Source: Neisseria sp. MVDL19-042950 (GTDB lineage: Bacteria > Pseudomonadota > Gammaproteobacteria > Burkholderiales > Neisseriaceae). From it: a stretch of 64,000 nucleotides of DNA. The stretch covers positions 1 through 64,000 of the forward strand of contig NZ_JAUKWH010000001.1 of the NCBI RefSeq assembly GCF_030504625.1, read 5' to 3'. A program made the translations under genes and the position numbers. Below are positions 1 through 8,771 of this stretch, piece after piece. Below the pieces are notes generated by a model, which had not been told where the DNA came from, made no database searches, and was given only the letters and a program-made list of their open reading frames with translations. Each line of letters opens with the position of its first letter. Position 1 is the stretch's first letter.

Positions 1-7
1 TGGCCAT
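1..7 (-). CDS. Start of an unidentified leftward gene (partial)
   Basis: Only a start codon and one further codon are visible on the minus strand. An AAGGA ribosome-binding site lies seven bases upstream of this ATG, which is why I read it as a real gene start. It lies downstream of cysI on the same strand, behind a DUS hairpin. The product cannot be named from this window. Confidence 0.35.
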
Positions 8-205
8 GATGATTTCCTTGGGTAAGTGAAGAAAAAATAATGGGTTTTTAAATCAGCTTTTTATTAGTATTCCGTAGCTTCCGTTGCCGCAAGTATAGCC
101 GATAAACCGGATGGTGGTGCAAGGCCGCCAATTATTTTCATCATTGCGGCACGGCTAAGGCTTTAAATTGTTTTGTTTATTTTGCTATCGGAAAGAATGC
201 TGTTT

Positions 206-238
206 AAAGGCCGTCTTAAAAGTTTTCAGACGGCCTTT
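206..238. terminator. Imperfect DUS inverted-repeat hairpin after cysI
   Basis: An AAAGGCCGTCT arm and an AGACGGCCTTT arm surround a short AT-rich loop. One arm carries a degenerate uptake sequence (TTAA in place of TGAA). In Neisseria such paired DUS commonly serve as rho-independent terminators. This one would end cysI transcription. Confidence 0.6.
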
Positions 239-312
239 GTTCAAAAACCGGACTGAACTTAAATCAGACCGGTTTTTTGCATAATTGTTCCTTTAATTTC
301 GGTTGTATCGGG

Positions 313-2079
313 CTATGCCGCCCAAAAATCGCGTGGTGCATCCAGCACGGGCTTCACAATGCCGGTGCGCACGGCAAAGTCGCCGAAGCCTTCGTTGTTC
401 AGACGGCCTTTTGCCCATGCGGCCAGCCAGCCGTCGATGATGTCCAAAATTTCCGGTTCGGTGATGTTTTCTTTAAACAGGCGCGGAATGCGCGTGCCTT
501 CGCGGTTGCCGCCGGTGTAGAGGTTGTAGCGGCCTACCGCTTTGCCGACCAAGCCGATTTCGGCAATCATGGCGCGGCCGCAACCGTTGGGGCAGCCGGT
601 GATGCGCAGCACGATATGCTCTTGCTGCAAGCCGTGTTTGGCAAACAGCGCGTCCAGCTTGTCGGTGAACTGCGGCAGGAAGCGTTCGGCTTCGGCCATC
701 GCCAGCGGGCAGGTCGGCAGCGACACGCAGGCCATGCTGTGTTCGCGCTGCGGGGTAACGGCATCGCTGATTAAGCCGTGTTCGCGGGCAATGGCTTCGA
801 TTTTGGTTTTATCGCGCGGGGTAATGTTGGCCACGATCAGGTTTTGGTTGGCGGTGAGGCGGAAGTCGCCTTTGTGGACTTTGGCGATTTCGCGCATACC
901 GGTTTTCAGCGGCCTGCCGGGGTAATCGAGCAGGCGGCCGTTTTCGATAAACAGGGTGAGATGCCATTTTTTGTCTTCGCCCTGTACCCAGCCGATGCGG
1001 TCGCCGCGCGAGGTAAATTCATACGGGCGCACGGGTTCGAACTTCGCGCCCATGCGGTTTTCCACTTCTTCGATAAACACGTCCACGCCCACGCGCTCGA
1101 GCGTGTAGCGGGTTTTGGCGTTTTTGCGGTCGCTGCGGTTGCCCCAGTCGCGCTGCACGGAAACCACGGCGGCGGCGGCATCGAGCGTTTTTTCCAGCGG
1201 CACGAAGCCGAATTCTTTGGCGGTGTTGGGATAGGTTTTGGTGTTGCCGTGTTCCATCGACAGGCCGCCGCCCACCAATACGTTGAAGCCGACCAGCTTG
1301 CCGTTTTCGCCGATGGCCACGAAGTTCAAATCGTTGGCGTGCAAATCGACGTCGTTGTGCGGCGGAATCACGACGGTGGTTTTGAACTTGCGCGGCAGGT
1401 AGTTTTTGCCGAGCACGGGTTCGGTGGCATCGCCACTTTTCACTGCGTCTTTCAGCGGAGCCGGTTCGGTGGTTTCGGTGGATTCGACTTTTTCGCCGTC
1501 CAGCCAGATTTCGGCATAGGCACGGGTTTTCGGCAGCAGGTGCTCGCTGATTTTTTTCGCCCATTCGTAGGCTTCTTTGTGCAGCCCGCTTTCAACGGGA
1601 TTGCTGGTGCACAACACATTGCGGTTCACGTCGCCGGCGGTGGCGATGGAATCCAAACCGAGCTTGTGCAGCCATTGGTGCATGGGTTTGATGTTTTCTT
1701 TGAGCACGCCGTGAAATTGGAAGGTTTGGCGGTTGGTGAGGCGGATGGAGCCGTAAAGGGTGTGGTCGGTGGCGAATTCGTCGATGCCCAGCCATTGCGC
1801 GGGCTGGATGATGCCGCCGGGCAAACGGCAGCGCAGCATCACGTTTTTCAGCGGCTCCAGTTTCTGCTCGACGCGTTCGGCGCGGATGTCGCGGTCGTCC
1901 TGCTCATACATGCCGTGAAAACGGATCAGTTGGAAATTGTCGCCGTTGAAGCCTCCGGTGAGGCCGTCTGAAAGGTCGTTTTTAATCGTGCCTTCGAGAT
2001 AGCGGCTTTGGTCTTTCAAGCGTTCGTTGTCGGCAAGCGGCGCGTCGGGGAGTTTGGCTCTGGGGTCGGCGGCGGTCAT
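313..2079 (-). CDS. cysI: Assimilatory sulfite reductase hemoprotein (beta) subunit
   Basis: Reduces sulfite to sulfide with six electrons, using a siroheme coupled to a [4Fe-4S] cluster, for cysteine synthesis in the cytoplasm. The 588-residue protein is close to the family length of about 570. Two cysteine pairs that ligate the cluster are visible near residues 445-455 (CVSLPTC) and 490-500 (CPNGCGR). The start is the ATG preceded by GAGGAACATTC. The flavoprotein partner cysJ is not in the window. A DUS lies near the 5' end of the coding sequence. The assignment is firm. Confidence 0.96.
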   Translation of the reverse strand: MTAADPRAKLPDAPLADNERLKDQSRYLEGTIKNDLSDGLTGGFNGDNFQLIRFHGMYEQDDRDIRAERVEQKLEPLKNVMLRCRLPGGIIQPAQWLGIDEFATDHTLYGSIRLTNRQTFQFHGVLKENIKPMHQWLHKLGLDSIATAGDVNRNVLCTSNPVESGLHKEAYEWAKKISEHLLPKTRAYAEIWLDGEKVESTETTEPAPLKDAVKSGDATEPVLGKNYLPRKFKTTVVIPPHNDVDLHANDLNFVAIGENGKLVGFNVLVGGGLSMEHGNTKTYPNTAKEFGFVPLEKTLDAAAAVVSVQRDWGNRSDRKNAKTRYTLERVGVDVFIEEVENRMGAKFEPVRPYEFTSRGDRIGWVQGEDKKWHLTLFIENGRLLDYPGRPLKTGMREIAKVHKGDFRLTANQNLIVANITPRDKTKIEAIAREHGLISDAVTPQREHSMACVSLPTCPLAMAEAERFLPQFTDKLDALFAKHGLQQEHIVLRITGCPNGCGRAMIAEIGLVGKAVGRYNLYTGGNREGTRIPRLFKENITEPEILDIIDGWLAAWAKGRLNNEGFGDFAVRTGIVKPVLDAPRDFWAA

Positions 2080-2292
2080 GAATGTTCCTCGGCTTTATTG
2101 TTGTGATGCCGATACTGTATCGAGGCCGTCTGAAAAAAGGAAAGAATGCTTGGTTTTAATGTAAGAAAGATTGGTTATATAAATTCCAATTTATGCTTAT
2201 TAAATAATTAAATTGAGTGCAAAATTGTTTTGTCATATAATTATTACAGATAAAACATATATTTAACTTAAAAAATAATTCTGGAGTTTACA

Positions 2293-2922
2293 ATGAAAAC
2301 AAAAATCTTATTAGCGGTATTTTTTCTTTCCTCAGCGGTATCGGTTTACGCGGAATCGGGCATTTATTTGCAACCGGAGGTGGCTATCAGCAAAATAAAA
2401 ATCGAAAGTGATAAAAATCTTCAGTATTCGAAAAGCAGTTTCAGCCCGCGCATCACTGCCGGATATGATTTCGGCAACAATTTTCGTATCGGGGTGGATT
2501 ACACGCACTATCGGCCTTTGAATTTTTCCGATAGCGGAACGTTTAACTATAGAATCAAAAAATTAAAAACTACCATCAAATTGAAATATCAGGATGAAGG
2601 AAAAGTCGACTTTAAAAGCTTCGGTGTTTCTACCATCTATGATTTTCCGGTCAGCGAAAGAGTTAAACCGTATTTGGGTGTGCGTGTAGGGTTTAACCGT
2701 ATTGAAGTAGAGGTGAAAAAGACTTTCCCGCAAGTAGGCAGAACAAAGCTCTTTCATAAAGAGAAAGACGGTGTAGGTGCGGGCGTATTGGCAGGAGTGG
2801 GATTTAAGATTAATGAAAAAATAACTTTAGATGCAGGATACCGATACAATTACTGGGGCAAATTCCAAGATGTAAAATTACATAGAAACGAATTTTCTAC
2901 CGGCTTACGCATAAAATTCTAA
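2293..2922 (+). CDS. Opa-family outer-membrane beta-barrel protein
   Basis: A 209-residue protein with a signal peptide ending at about residue 20 (VSVYA/ES), alternating beta strands and a C-terminal phenylalanine, as expected for a BAM-inserted barrel. The last 50 residues (LDAGYRYNYW and the end STGLRIKF) match the terminal strands of neisserial opacity porins. Classical opa genes carry CTCTT repeats in the leader that switch the gene on and off. None is seen here, so expression is probably constitutive. It stands alone, with a long AT-rich leader and a strong hairpin after it. Adhesin function is an inference from the family; receptor binding cannot be judged. Confidence 0.8.
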   Translation: MKTKILLAVFFLSSAVSVYAESGIYLQPEVAISKIKIESDKNLQYSKSSFSPRITAGYDFGNNFRIGVDYTHYRPLNFSDSGTFNYRIKKLKTTIKLKYQDEGKVDFKSFGVSTIYDFPVSERVKPYLGVRVGFNRIEVEVKKTFPQVGRTKLFHKEKDGVGAGVLAGVGFKINEKITLDAGYRYNYWGKFQDVKLHRNEFSTGLRIKF

Positions 2923-2964
2923 GGGATTATCTCAAGATAACCGAAGGCGTTTGAGCCAAACAAA

Positions 2965-3035
2965 ACAAGCCGTCCTGTTTTCCGCTGCATTCCCGATTAT
3001 TTTTCAACGGCAGAAAACAGGGCGGCTTGTTTTTT
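2965..3035 (+). terminator. Long rho-independent hairpin after the Opa-like gene
   Basis: Arms of about 23 bases (2965-2987 and 3008-3030, one mismatch) pair and are followed by a T-rich run. The hairpin contains a CAGGGCGGC core rather than a DUS. It would terminate the Opa-like gene. The remaining bases to 3296 are AT-rich and hold nothing I can support. Confidence 0.75.
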
Positions 3036-3296
3036 GTTTAGTTTTCTATTTAATTTAGGTCGAGTTTTATCGTTCCTTAGCCGTTGTTTATGTTTTCAGT
3101 TCTAAATGTAAATGTGTTTCTTCTGTTTTAAACTTAATTTTAAAAATTCTTTTTTAAGTTCTGGTTTAAGATTTTCAAGAATGGTTTTAACACTCTGTGA
3201 TTTTTTTAGTATCCATTTTCATGTTTCCCAAAAAATTTATTTCCTACTATTCGATAAACTGCCCATACCGACTATAAACTTCCATTTCAGACGGCC

Positions 3297-4385
3297 TCAC
3301 TTGATGTTTTCAATAACCCAAATTTTGAATATGGGGCTGTTGATGATTAATTTGCCGCTGGTATCCCGACTTATCCAATCGTGCCTTTCCATACGCCTGA
3401 TTGCACCTTGCGTGCTGCTGCTGCTGATGGATTTCACGCCCAGCATTGCCGCGTATCTCTTACGGCTTTCGCTGCTGTACGGGCTTGCATCAGGGTTTGT
3501 AGCAATGTCACGGATAATAGCCCGTTCCAGCGGTTTCATTTGCTGCCATTGGTTCACTTCGTTGTGGTTCGCCCCCAGTTCTTCAATTCTGCCTGCAGCG
3601 GCTGCTTCCAAGCTTGCAGACGGGCTCAATATCATGTCTTGAATGATGGCACGCATATACATCGGGGTATGGTGCAAGCGTTCGAACAAGCTGTATAGCT
3701 CTGTTTTGTCGATCGAATTTCCCGTTCTGTCTTGGTAAACGTCTGCTAAAAAATCCGTAAAATCTTTTCCCAGCAAAGGAAAATCCAAAGCATGGGCAAA
3801 ATGGAAAAACGGGGCTTTGTTGTCGTTGAACATAGCGCGCAAGCCGTTGGTGCTGCTGCCTGTGAAGATGGCCTTGATTTTGTTTTGATTGACATCAAGC
3901 CCTGTTCGGAATGACCTGATTAGGCCGTCCGTATCAGGCAGGCGCGCCAGCTCTTGAATTTCGTCCAGCAATAAAAGGGTAGGGCGGTTGTCTGCGGCAA
4001 TCAGGGTAAGCAGGTCGGATAAGCGGGGGATTTCGGCTTTGTTTGTTTCGCGCTCCAAGCCCACGCTCATGATTTCGATTTTGCTGATGCTGCTTAAAAA
4101 GGTTTTGGCTTTGTTTCCCGTTTGGATGCTTTGAGCGAATTGATATAAGGCCGTCTGAAAATCAGCACTGGGGTTGGTGCTGTCCATAAATGAAAAGTAA
4201 AACACGTTAAGGCCGTTTTCCTCGGCCAACGGTAATACGTCTTGCAATAGAAACTGCGTCTTACCCATGCGGCGCGGTGCAAACAAGGTAAAAGCATGAG
4301 TGATGCCGTCTTTCAGGCTGTTGATAAGCTTGCGGGCATATTCCCTGCGGTGGAAAAACAAGGGGTCTTTCATGGCTGTTTGCAT
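3297..4385 (-). CDS. AAA+ ATPase of the ATPase_2 / archaeal-ATPase type
   Basis: A 362-residue soluble ATP-binding protein. The P-loop is at residues 36-43 (APRRMGKT), Walker B at 137-142 (LLLLDE) and a sensor-like IFTGSS around residues 185-190. The C-terminal third looks like a winged helix. The APRRMGKT form is typical of the ATPase_2 family, whose members are mostly uncharacterised. A good promoter lies immediately upstream, giving a leader of about 17 bases without a clear Shine-Dalgarno. An alternative start is the ATG at codon 5. The gene sits between the Opa-like gene and an integrase remnant, so it may be cargo of an older insertion. No partner gene is adjacent and the biological role is unknown. 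Confidence 0.75.
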   Translation of the reverse strand: MQTAMKDPLFFHRREYARKLINSLKDGITHAFTLFAPRRMGKTQFLLQDVLPLAEENGLNVFYFSFMDSTNPSADFQTALYQFAQSIQTGNKAKTFLSSISKIEIMSVGLERETNKAEIPRLSDLLTLIAADNRPTLLLLDEIQELARLPDTDGLIRSFRTGLDVNQNKIKAIFTGSSTNGLRAMFNDNKAPFFHFAHALDFPLLGKDFTDFLADVYQDRTGNSIDKTELYSLFERLHHTPMYMRAIIQDMILSPSASLEAAAAGRIEELGANHNEVNQWQQMKPLERAIIRDIATNPDASPYSSESRKRYAAMLGVKSISSSSTQGAIRRMERHDWISRDTSGKLIINSPIFKIWVIENIK

Positions 4386-4408
4386 CTGATTGGATAACGT
4401 TATACGTA

Positions 4409-4436
4409 ATTATACACAATATGTATAATCGAACAA
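4409..4436 (-). promoter_or_regulatory. Promoter of the AAA+ ATPase gene
   Basis: On the minus strand TTGTTC (-35) is followed after 16 bases by a perfect TATAAT (-10). The predicted transcript start is near 4402, about 17 bases before the start codon. Confidence 0.55.
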
Positions 4437-4527
4437 TGTTTATATAAAATTAGCTAATTAAAATGAAAAATACCGGCAACAGGGCTGGTGTGGATGTTTT
4501 CAGACGGCCTCATAGCCTTTCTCATCT

Positions 4528-4665
4528 TCAATCATGATTGATGTGGCGATAGGGTTTTCTGTTTGCCGTCGAGCTTGAAGTTAAGTTGCCGCCACCCGAT
4601 AACTTTTGAATTTTATCGATGAGCTTTAAGTGCTTTATTTGTCGGGTATTTAGGACATTTGGGGG
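4528..4665 (-). pseudogene. Remnant of a P4-type tyrosine integrase (N-terminus)
   Basis: The minus strand encodes NTRQIKHLKLIDKIQKLSGG, which parallels the first residues of the integrase at 12722-13939 (LQIKRIKPIDKKQTLSDGG). A second reading frame then gives FKLDGKQKTLS, matching that integrase's YRFDGKQQSL. The intervening codons are deleted and the rest of the gene is gone. It lies beside the left copy of the long repeat just as the newer integrase lies beside the right copy. I therefore read it as debris of an earlier element in the same tRNA site. Confidence 0.65.
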
Positions 4666-4711
4666 TATTTTTGAGTAGTATTTTTTTAGATACCCTGAAA
4701 TATACCCCATA

Positions 4712-4893
4712 TTTTTGTTGATTTAATAATACGGGTGTAGATTGATGTAGATAACAAAGGTCGTCTGAAACAGCTCTTTATCAGTTTGAAAGCCTTGCTG
4801 GGCTTGGTTTTTTGTGTATTGGGGTAGATGGGTATAGACGTAAAAAAACAGCCCGTAAAGGCTGTTATTTTTGTAGGGTGGTGAAGGAGAGAC
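4712..4893. repeat. Left long direct repeat / attachment end
   Basis: About 182 bases nearly identical to 14056-14241. It ends in GAAGGAGAGAC, a copy of the 3' part of tRNA-Leu as read on the plus strand. It marks the distal junction of the element. The homology extends well beyond a minimal att core because it also covers the upstream region of two related integrases. It contains AGGTCGTCTGAA, a DUS dialect differing from the rest of the window. Confidence 0.8.
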
Positions 4894-4947
4894 AATAACT
4901 TTTAATTTAAGCTTATGATTTTATTGTAGATAAAAATTATAAAATTT

Positions 4948-4971
4948 AAAAGCACCAACAAAAGCACCAAC
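4948..4971. repeat. Tandem 12-bp boxes, candidate integrase arm sites (left)
   Basis: Two perfect head-to-tail copies of AAAAGCACCAAC at 4948-4959 and 4960-4971. The same box recurs three times at the opposite end of the element next to the integrase. Short repeats placed just inside both ends are the expected pattern for arm-type binding sites of a tyrosine recombinase. Confidence 0.6.
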
Positions 4972-4993
4972 ATTTTTGCAAACTCACTCGATT

Positions 4994-5329
4994 TCAGGCA
5001 TGGGCGGATTGGCTGATTGCACGGTTTACCCACTCATTAAGGCTGATATTTTGCGCCGCCGCCGCCGCTGCCGCCGCTGCATGGGTTTCAGGGCTTACCC
5101 GCACATTAAAGCGGCCTGAATACTGTTTATACGGCTCAATGCCTTTTTCTTTGCACACATCGAGAAAAACCGACAAACTGGCCGCCCCTTCTTTGTGCAA
5201 GTCTGCCACGTTATCGGCGTAAAAATCCGCCCCGCCGTTAAGGCCGACAAACTCGCCGCGCAGTAACTCGGTTTCAGGATCGTATTGAATAATAGCTTTA
5301 TGGCCGTTGATTTCCATTACATTGTTCAT
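4994..5329 (-). CDS. hicB: HicB-type antitoxin
   Basis: A 111-residue protein with an N-terminal degenerate RNase H-like HicB domain (residues 1-75) and a C-terminal ribbon-helix-helix segment (FNVRVSPETH, then an alanine run and LNEWVNRAI). It should neutralise the HicA nuclease and bind the operon's operator. I chose the ATG overlapping the hicA stop (ATGA) rather than an in-frame ATG 27 bases upstream, because the overlap implies translational coupling. Toxin first, antitoxin second is the usual hicAB order. Confidence 0.85.
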   Translation of the reverse strand: MNNVMEINGHKAIIQYDPETELLRGEFVGLNGGADFYADNVADLHKEGAASLSVFLDVCKEKGIEPYKQYSGRFNVRVSPETHAAAAAAAAAQNISLNEWVNRAISQSAHA

Positions 5330-5580
5330 GGCTTTACTCCGTTTTCTTCCAACCATTTACGCACGCTCGCAACCGCGCCTTTATCCGTATCAGGGCTTGG
5401 ATGTGGCCTATGAAACACTTTCACTTGCCCGAAAAGGATGACCGCTATACGGCTGCCCTCCCTTTCTTGAACTTCCGCGCCCAATTCGATAAACAGGGCT
5501 TCAATATTCGCCCATTTGATGCTGCCGGATACGGGACGGCTGAATATTAAAGCAAGCGTTCTTTGGTGTTTCTTTTTCAT
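5326..5580 (-). CDS. hicA: HicA-type mRNA interferase toxin
   Basis: An 84-residue double-stranded-RNA-binding-fold toxin of the HicA subfamily carrying GSRIAV and a FHRPHP motif (His57 and His60). HicA proteins cleave mRNA and halt growth until sequestered by HicB. The gene precedes hicB and overlaps it by four bases. It lies at the distal end of the integrative element, where addiction modules commonly stabilise mobile DNA. An operator-like palindrome sits just upstream. Confidence 0.85.
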   Translation of the reverse strand: MKKKHQRTLALIFSRPVSGSIKWANIEALFIELGAEVQEREGSRIAVILFGQVKVFHRPHPSPDTDKGAVASVRKWLEENGVKP

Positions 5581-5591
5581 AAAAACAAAAT

Positions 5592-5610
5592 GGCACTAAT
5601 ATTTAGTACC
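5592..5610. promoter_or_regulatory. Palindromic operator upstream of hicA
   Basis: GGCACTAA and TTAGTACC flank TAT, a 19-bp dyad with one mismatch, located 12 bases before the hicA start. Autoregulation by HicB-HicA complexes through such a dyad is usual for the family. The rest of 5611-5964 holds one DUS near 5680 and no convincing gene. Confidence 0.55.
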
Positions 5611-5964
5611 ATTCTAAAACAAGGCGGGCTGTATGGCAACCTTAACCGCTGTCATGGGGCAAGGGACGGCCGCATTTTTAGGCCGTCTGAAACCATTGAA
5701 AACCACGCAACAAAATATCAAAAAGTTAATGTTAATCAGGCTGTTAAAGAATACCTTTAACAACTCTCCACGGAAAAAAATTCTGTGAATGGGAGGGCGG
5801 GCGGTCTAGGAAACATAGACTGTCTGAACTTTTAACACCCCCTACCTATTCAACAAAAGCAAGGAAGGAAGCTATACACCCGCTACACTTCACAAAAAAC
5901 GCGGTGCGAATTACCCGCATGAATCAAACCCCTGAAAGTACCTTAAGCCCTTAATTCATAAGGT

Positions 5965-6318
5965 TTATACCGTTAATCTGAATAGACGGCCTTTTCCTTT
6001 TGCCTGCCCGTAGATATAGCCGTCCACGATACGCATAGCCGTTATCTTCAATACCGTTTCACGCCCGCCCAATTCTTCTTCATCAACGGGTCGGATAACA
6101 CCGCAGATACTCAATACGCTGCCCTGCTCGTACTGCATTAAGTCATGGCATAGTTTACGGTCAAAGGCGATAACGTCGGCATTCATTTCAACCGCCTGCA
6201 GATTGCCCGCCGCGTATCCGTATACCGACATCTTGGCTATCAGGTAGTCTGTTCCCCGCCTTGTTTTTAACATTTTGGGCTTTAATTGCAGTTTTCCGCT
6301 TACGATTCCATCTATCAT
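5965..6318 (-). CDS. SSB-like single-stranded DNA-binding (OB-fold) protein
   Basis: A 117-residue protein starting MIDGIVSGKL, then a strand pattern (LIAKMSVYG, VIAFDRKL, SVLSICGVIRP) like element-borne SSB proteins. It would coat single strands during replication of the element. It lacks the acidic C-terminal tail of cellular SSB, ending in GRLFRLTV. It lies directly beyond the candidate origin and downstream of the helicase and primase, which fits a replication role. The ribosome-binding site is AAGGTAAATCAAT. Confidence 0.6.
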   Translation of the reverse strand: MIDGIVSGKLQLKPKMLKTRRGTDYLIAKMSVYGYAAGNLQAVEMNADVIAFDRKLCHDLMQYEQGSVLSICGVIRPVDEEELGGRETVLKITAMRIVDGYIYGQAKGKGRLFRLTV

Positions 6319-6381
6319 ATTGATTTACCTTGATTTATTGAAAAGCAGAATATTTTTAAATTTCATATATACACAAATATG

Positions 6382-6728
6382 GTAGGAAAGGTAGGAAAAG
6401 TCGGAAACATAAATATATTCAATAACTTATAATTTCAAAAAGTAGGAAAATCAGTAGGAAAAGCACTTTTCAAGGTAGGAAAAGCCGACCATGCCGCCCC
6501 CATTTCGGACGGCCTTAACCGCCATCGGCAGACGGGTTTAAACCGTTGTCCAAACAATCCGCCAACCGCATGGAAACCCGCCCTAAGGCTTAAGTTTTAA
6601 GCCTTTCCTACCTTTCCTACCGCTTTCCTACCAATTTCCTACTTTTGCTTGCTTTTTTAAAATCTCATTAGCCATTGATTAATATAGGTTTTTATGAATA
6701 AATAAAAACTGTTTCCTACCTTTCCTAC
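6382..6728. other. Candidate replication origin with inverted iteron arrays
   Basis: Six iterons lie in one orientation on the left: five perfect GTAGGAAA at 6382, 6391, 6442, 6454 and 6475, plus GTCGGAAA at 6400. Six perfect TTTCCTAC copies lie in the opposite orientation on the right, at 6604, 6613, 6624, 6635, 6712 and 6721. A GC-richer centre carrying one DUS half separates them, and an AT-rich tract lies at about 6655-6710. This resembles the iteron-type origin recognised by the P4 alpha primase-helicase. It lies immediately downstream of the helicase gene. No gene is seen in 6319-6794. Confidence 0.7.
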
Positions 6729-6794
6729 CTTTTAGGCTGTTTCTCGCGTGATAGCGTTTTTTTCACACCAGCCCCAAAGCTTGCCCCGCTTTCG

Positions 6795-8771
6795 TTATTC
6801 CCCGCCGTCGGCGGCACGGCAGGCGGCATCTTCCCATTCATCGGGGGGAACATCGCCGCTAAAGCAATACATACGCTTTGCCCCGACAAATTGGGAATCA
6901 ACGGCTTTTTTGGGTATGGGATACTTGGTATTCTTACCGTCTTTCTTCAGCCAACCGCAATCCGCCAGCACATGACACACCTTACGCACATCAAAACCCT
7001 TGCAAATATGCTCTTCAAAGGCTTTATCCGTAATGTAATAGCAAGGTCTTGCCGCGCCGCCGCGCTCGTAGCTGGAAGGAACATAAAAGCCCCAAAACTC
7101 AAAATAATCCGCCTGATAATCCCCGCCGACACCCGCAGAAGCCAAATTGACAAAATGTTTACCGCTTCTGCCATGCCCCTGTAAAAAATCACGCGCGTTT
7201 TTACGAATCTGCATATCTTCGCGGTTTCCGCCGCCATCGCGCTCAAACCAAGCCGAAAAACACGACAACACCCCGGTAAAGCCCGCGCCCTTATCAAAGC
7301 CCGTAACGCCCCATTCTGCCGCCAACTCCAACGCAGCCGCCGCCAAAATAAACCGCTTGGCCGCGCGGGCAGGCTGATTACTCAAATCAGGCGGCAACAT
7401 GGCTTCAAATTCCTGCTGCAATGCTTTAATCCGTGCTTTCACGGCTTCGCAATCCTGTTTCAGACGGCCTACCAGCTCGGATAAATACGCCCTGTACACA
7501 TGGCCGTAACAGCTTTTTGCCGCTTCTTCCAAGTGCGTAGCCAAAGCCCGCCCGTCTGAAAAGCCGTGCAGGGTATCGAATACGCCGTAGCCTTTGCCCG
7601 CATCGGCAGGAATAGACGGCAGGCGCACCGCTTGCCCTGCATTCAGCTCAAAGCCTGCCGCCCGTAAATAGCTCTCCAAGTCAAATTCCCCCGTAGAAAC
7701 GGCGGCCACAGTCCAACTCAACCGCGCACGGTTGCCGCCTTTGGCCGCGCCCTGCAGTTTCTGCACACCGTTAAAAATCGAATAGGCAACATCTTTAGCG
7801 GTTTTCGGGTCGGCTTCGCTGATTTCGTCCAAAAAAAGCAGGCCGTCATTGTTGGCTGCCGCTTCGTTGTCGAAGCCTAAAGACGTACCCTTCCACTGCA
7901 CCTTAATGCGGGTCGGCTCGCCCAATGCGGAAACGGCGATCAGGCCGGATATGCTCTTGCCGATTGAAGAACTGCCGAAAAAATGAAACCCGCCCGATTC
8001 CTGTTTCATCAATTTAAGCAGCGGGGCGGCGAATACCATACCCAAAGCCAGCAAGGGGCGGCTGTTGCCGCTTACATAACGGCCGATTTCCGCCCGCCAT
8101 TGCTCCAAACTGCCTGCCGTCTGAAACGCTTCCCGCTTGCTGGTATCGCCGATATAGATAACCTTGTTTTCAGGGTTGCCGATAATTTCCCCGCTCGGCA
8201 GGACATACGCGCTGAAAGCGTTATCACACCAGCCGCCGCGCTTCACAATCCGCCAATCTTCGCGGCTGCCGTCCCATTGGATATAATCGGCCAGCAAGCC
8301 CATTGCTGCGCCGCTCTGCTTAACGCCTATACCCAAACTCCGCAGAAATTCCCACCCGTCAGGCCGCCCGACAATGCCTAGCGGCATCGCTTCACGCTGC
8401 CGTTTGCCGTTGCGTTTAAACTCGATAACGCGGTATTCCAAGCCTTCCAAATCCTGCCCGCGCCCGATAATGCGGAAAGGGTCGGATAACTTAACGGGCT
8501 TCTTCCAATGCTCGATACCGTCTTTATCCACGCCGACACCGTAGTACCATACGCCCGCCGACAAACTGCTGTTGCTTTCCACAACATCGTAAAACGGCTC
8601 TATCGGCGTACCGTCTGCCGACTGAATGTCCGCCAATGCGTCAAAATCGCTTTCAGGCGCGTTTTTACGGCTCTTGCCCGTCTTACCCTTAACCATGCGC
8701 AGCTTGACTTTATTTTCGCCGTTTTGGCCGTCTGAAACGCCCTTGCCGTTGTTTTTGGTTTCGTCCGTCAT
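6795..8771 (-). CDS. DUF927 replicative helicase of the mobile element
   Basis: A 658-residue P-loop protein with Walker A at 266-273 (GSSSIGKS), Walker B at 311-316 (LLFLDE) and a DUF927 body from roughly 60 to 450. DUF927 proteins correspond to the helicase part of P4 alpha-type replication proteins. Its start overlaps the end of the primase gene by four bases (ATGA), with AAAGGAGCGG as ribosome-binding site. The two genes together stand for the primase-helicase that is one polypeptide in phage P4. The iteron region begins just after its stop codon. Confidence 0.85.
   Translation of the reverse strand: MTDETKNNGKGVSDGQNGENKVKLRMVKGKTGKSRKNAPESDFDALADIQSADGTPIEPFYDVVESNSSLSAGVWYYGVGVDKDGIEHWKKPVKLSDPFRIIGRGQDLEGLEYRVIEFKRNGKRQREAMPLGIVGRPDGWEFLRSLGIGVKQSGAAMGLLADYIQWDGSREDWRIVKRGGWCDNAFSAYVLPSGEIIGNPENKVIYIGDTSKREAFQTAGSLEQWRAEIGRYVSGNSRPLLALGMVFAAPLLKLMKQESGGFHFFGSSSIGKSISGLIAVSALGEPTRIKVQWKGTSLGFDNEAAANNDGLLFLDEISEADPKTAKDVAYSIFNGVQKLQGAAKGGNRARLSWTVAAVSTGEFDLESYLRAAGFELNAGQAVRLPSIPADAGKGYGVFDTLHGFSDGRALATHLEEAAKSCYGHVYRAYLSELVGRLKQDCEAVKARIKALQQEFEAMLPPDLSNQPARAAKRFILAAAALELAAEWGVTGFDKGAGFTGVLSCFSAWFERDGGGNREDMQIRKNARDFLQGHGRSGKHFVNLASAGVGGDYQADYFEFWGFYVPSSYERGGAARPCYYITDKAFEEHICKGFDVRKVCHVLADCGWLKKDGKNTKYPIPKKAVDSQFVGAKRMYCFSGDVPPDEWEDAACRAADGGE

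Noticed and set aside
778-1971. 397-codon open frame on the plus strand opposite cysI
   Set aside because: Mirror frame of a GC-rich gene; low-complexity Phe/Ala/Gly translation, no ribosome-binding site and cysI is certain on the other strand.
3112-3642. 176-codon plus-strand frame over the AAA+ ATPase 3' end
   Set aside because: Starts in AT-rich non-coding DNA, without a ribosome-binding site, and overlaps the real gene in antisense.
5632-5787. Plus-strand frame of 51 codons divergent from hicA, with a DUS in it
   Set aside because: Weak AAGGCGGG site only, basic low-information translation; not enough to call a gene.
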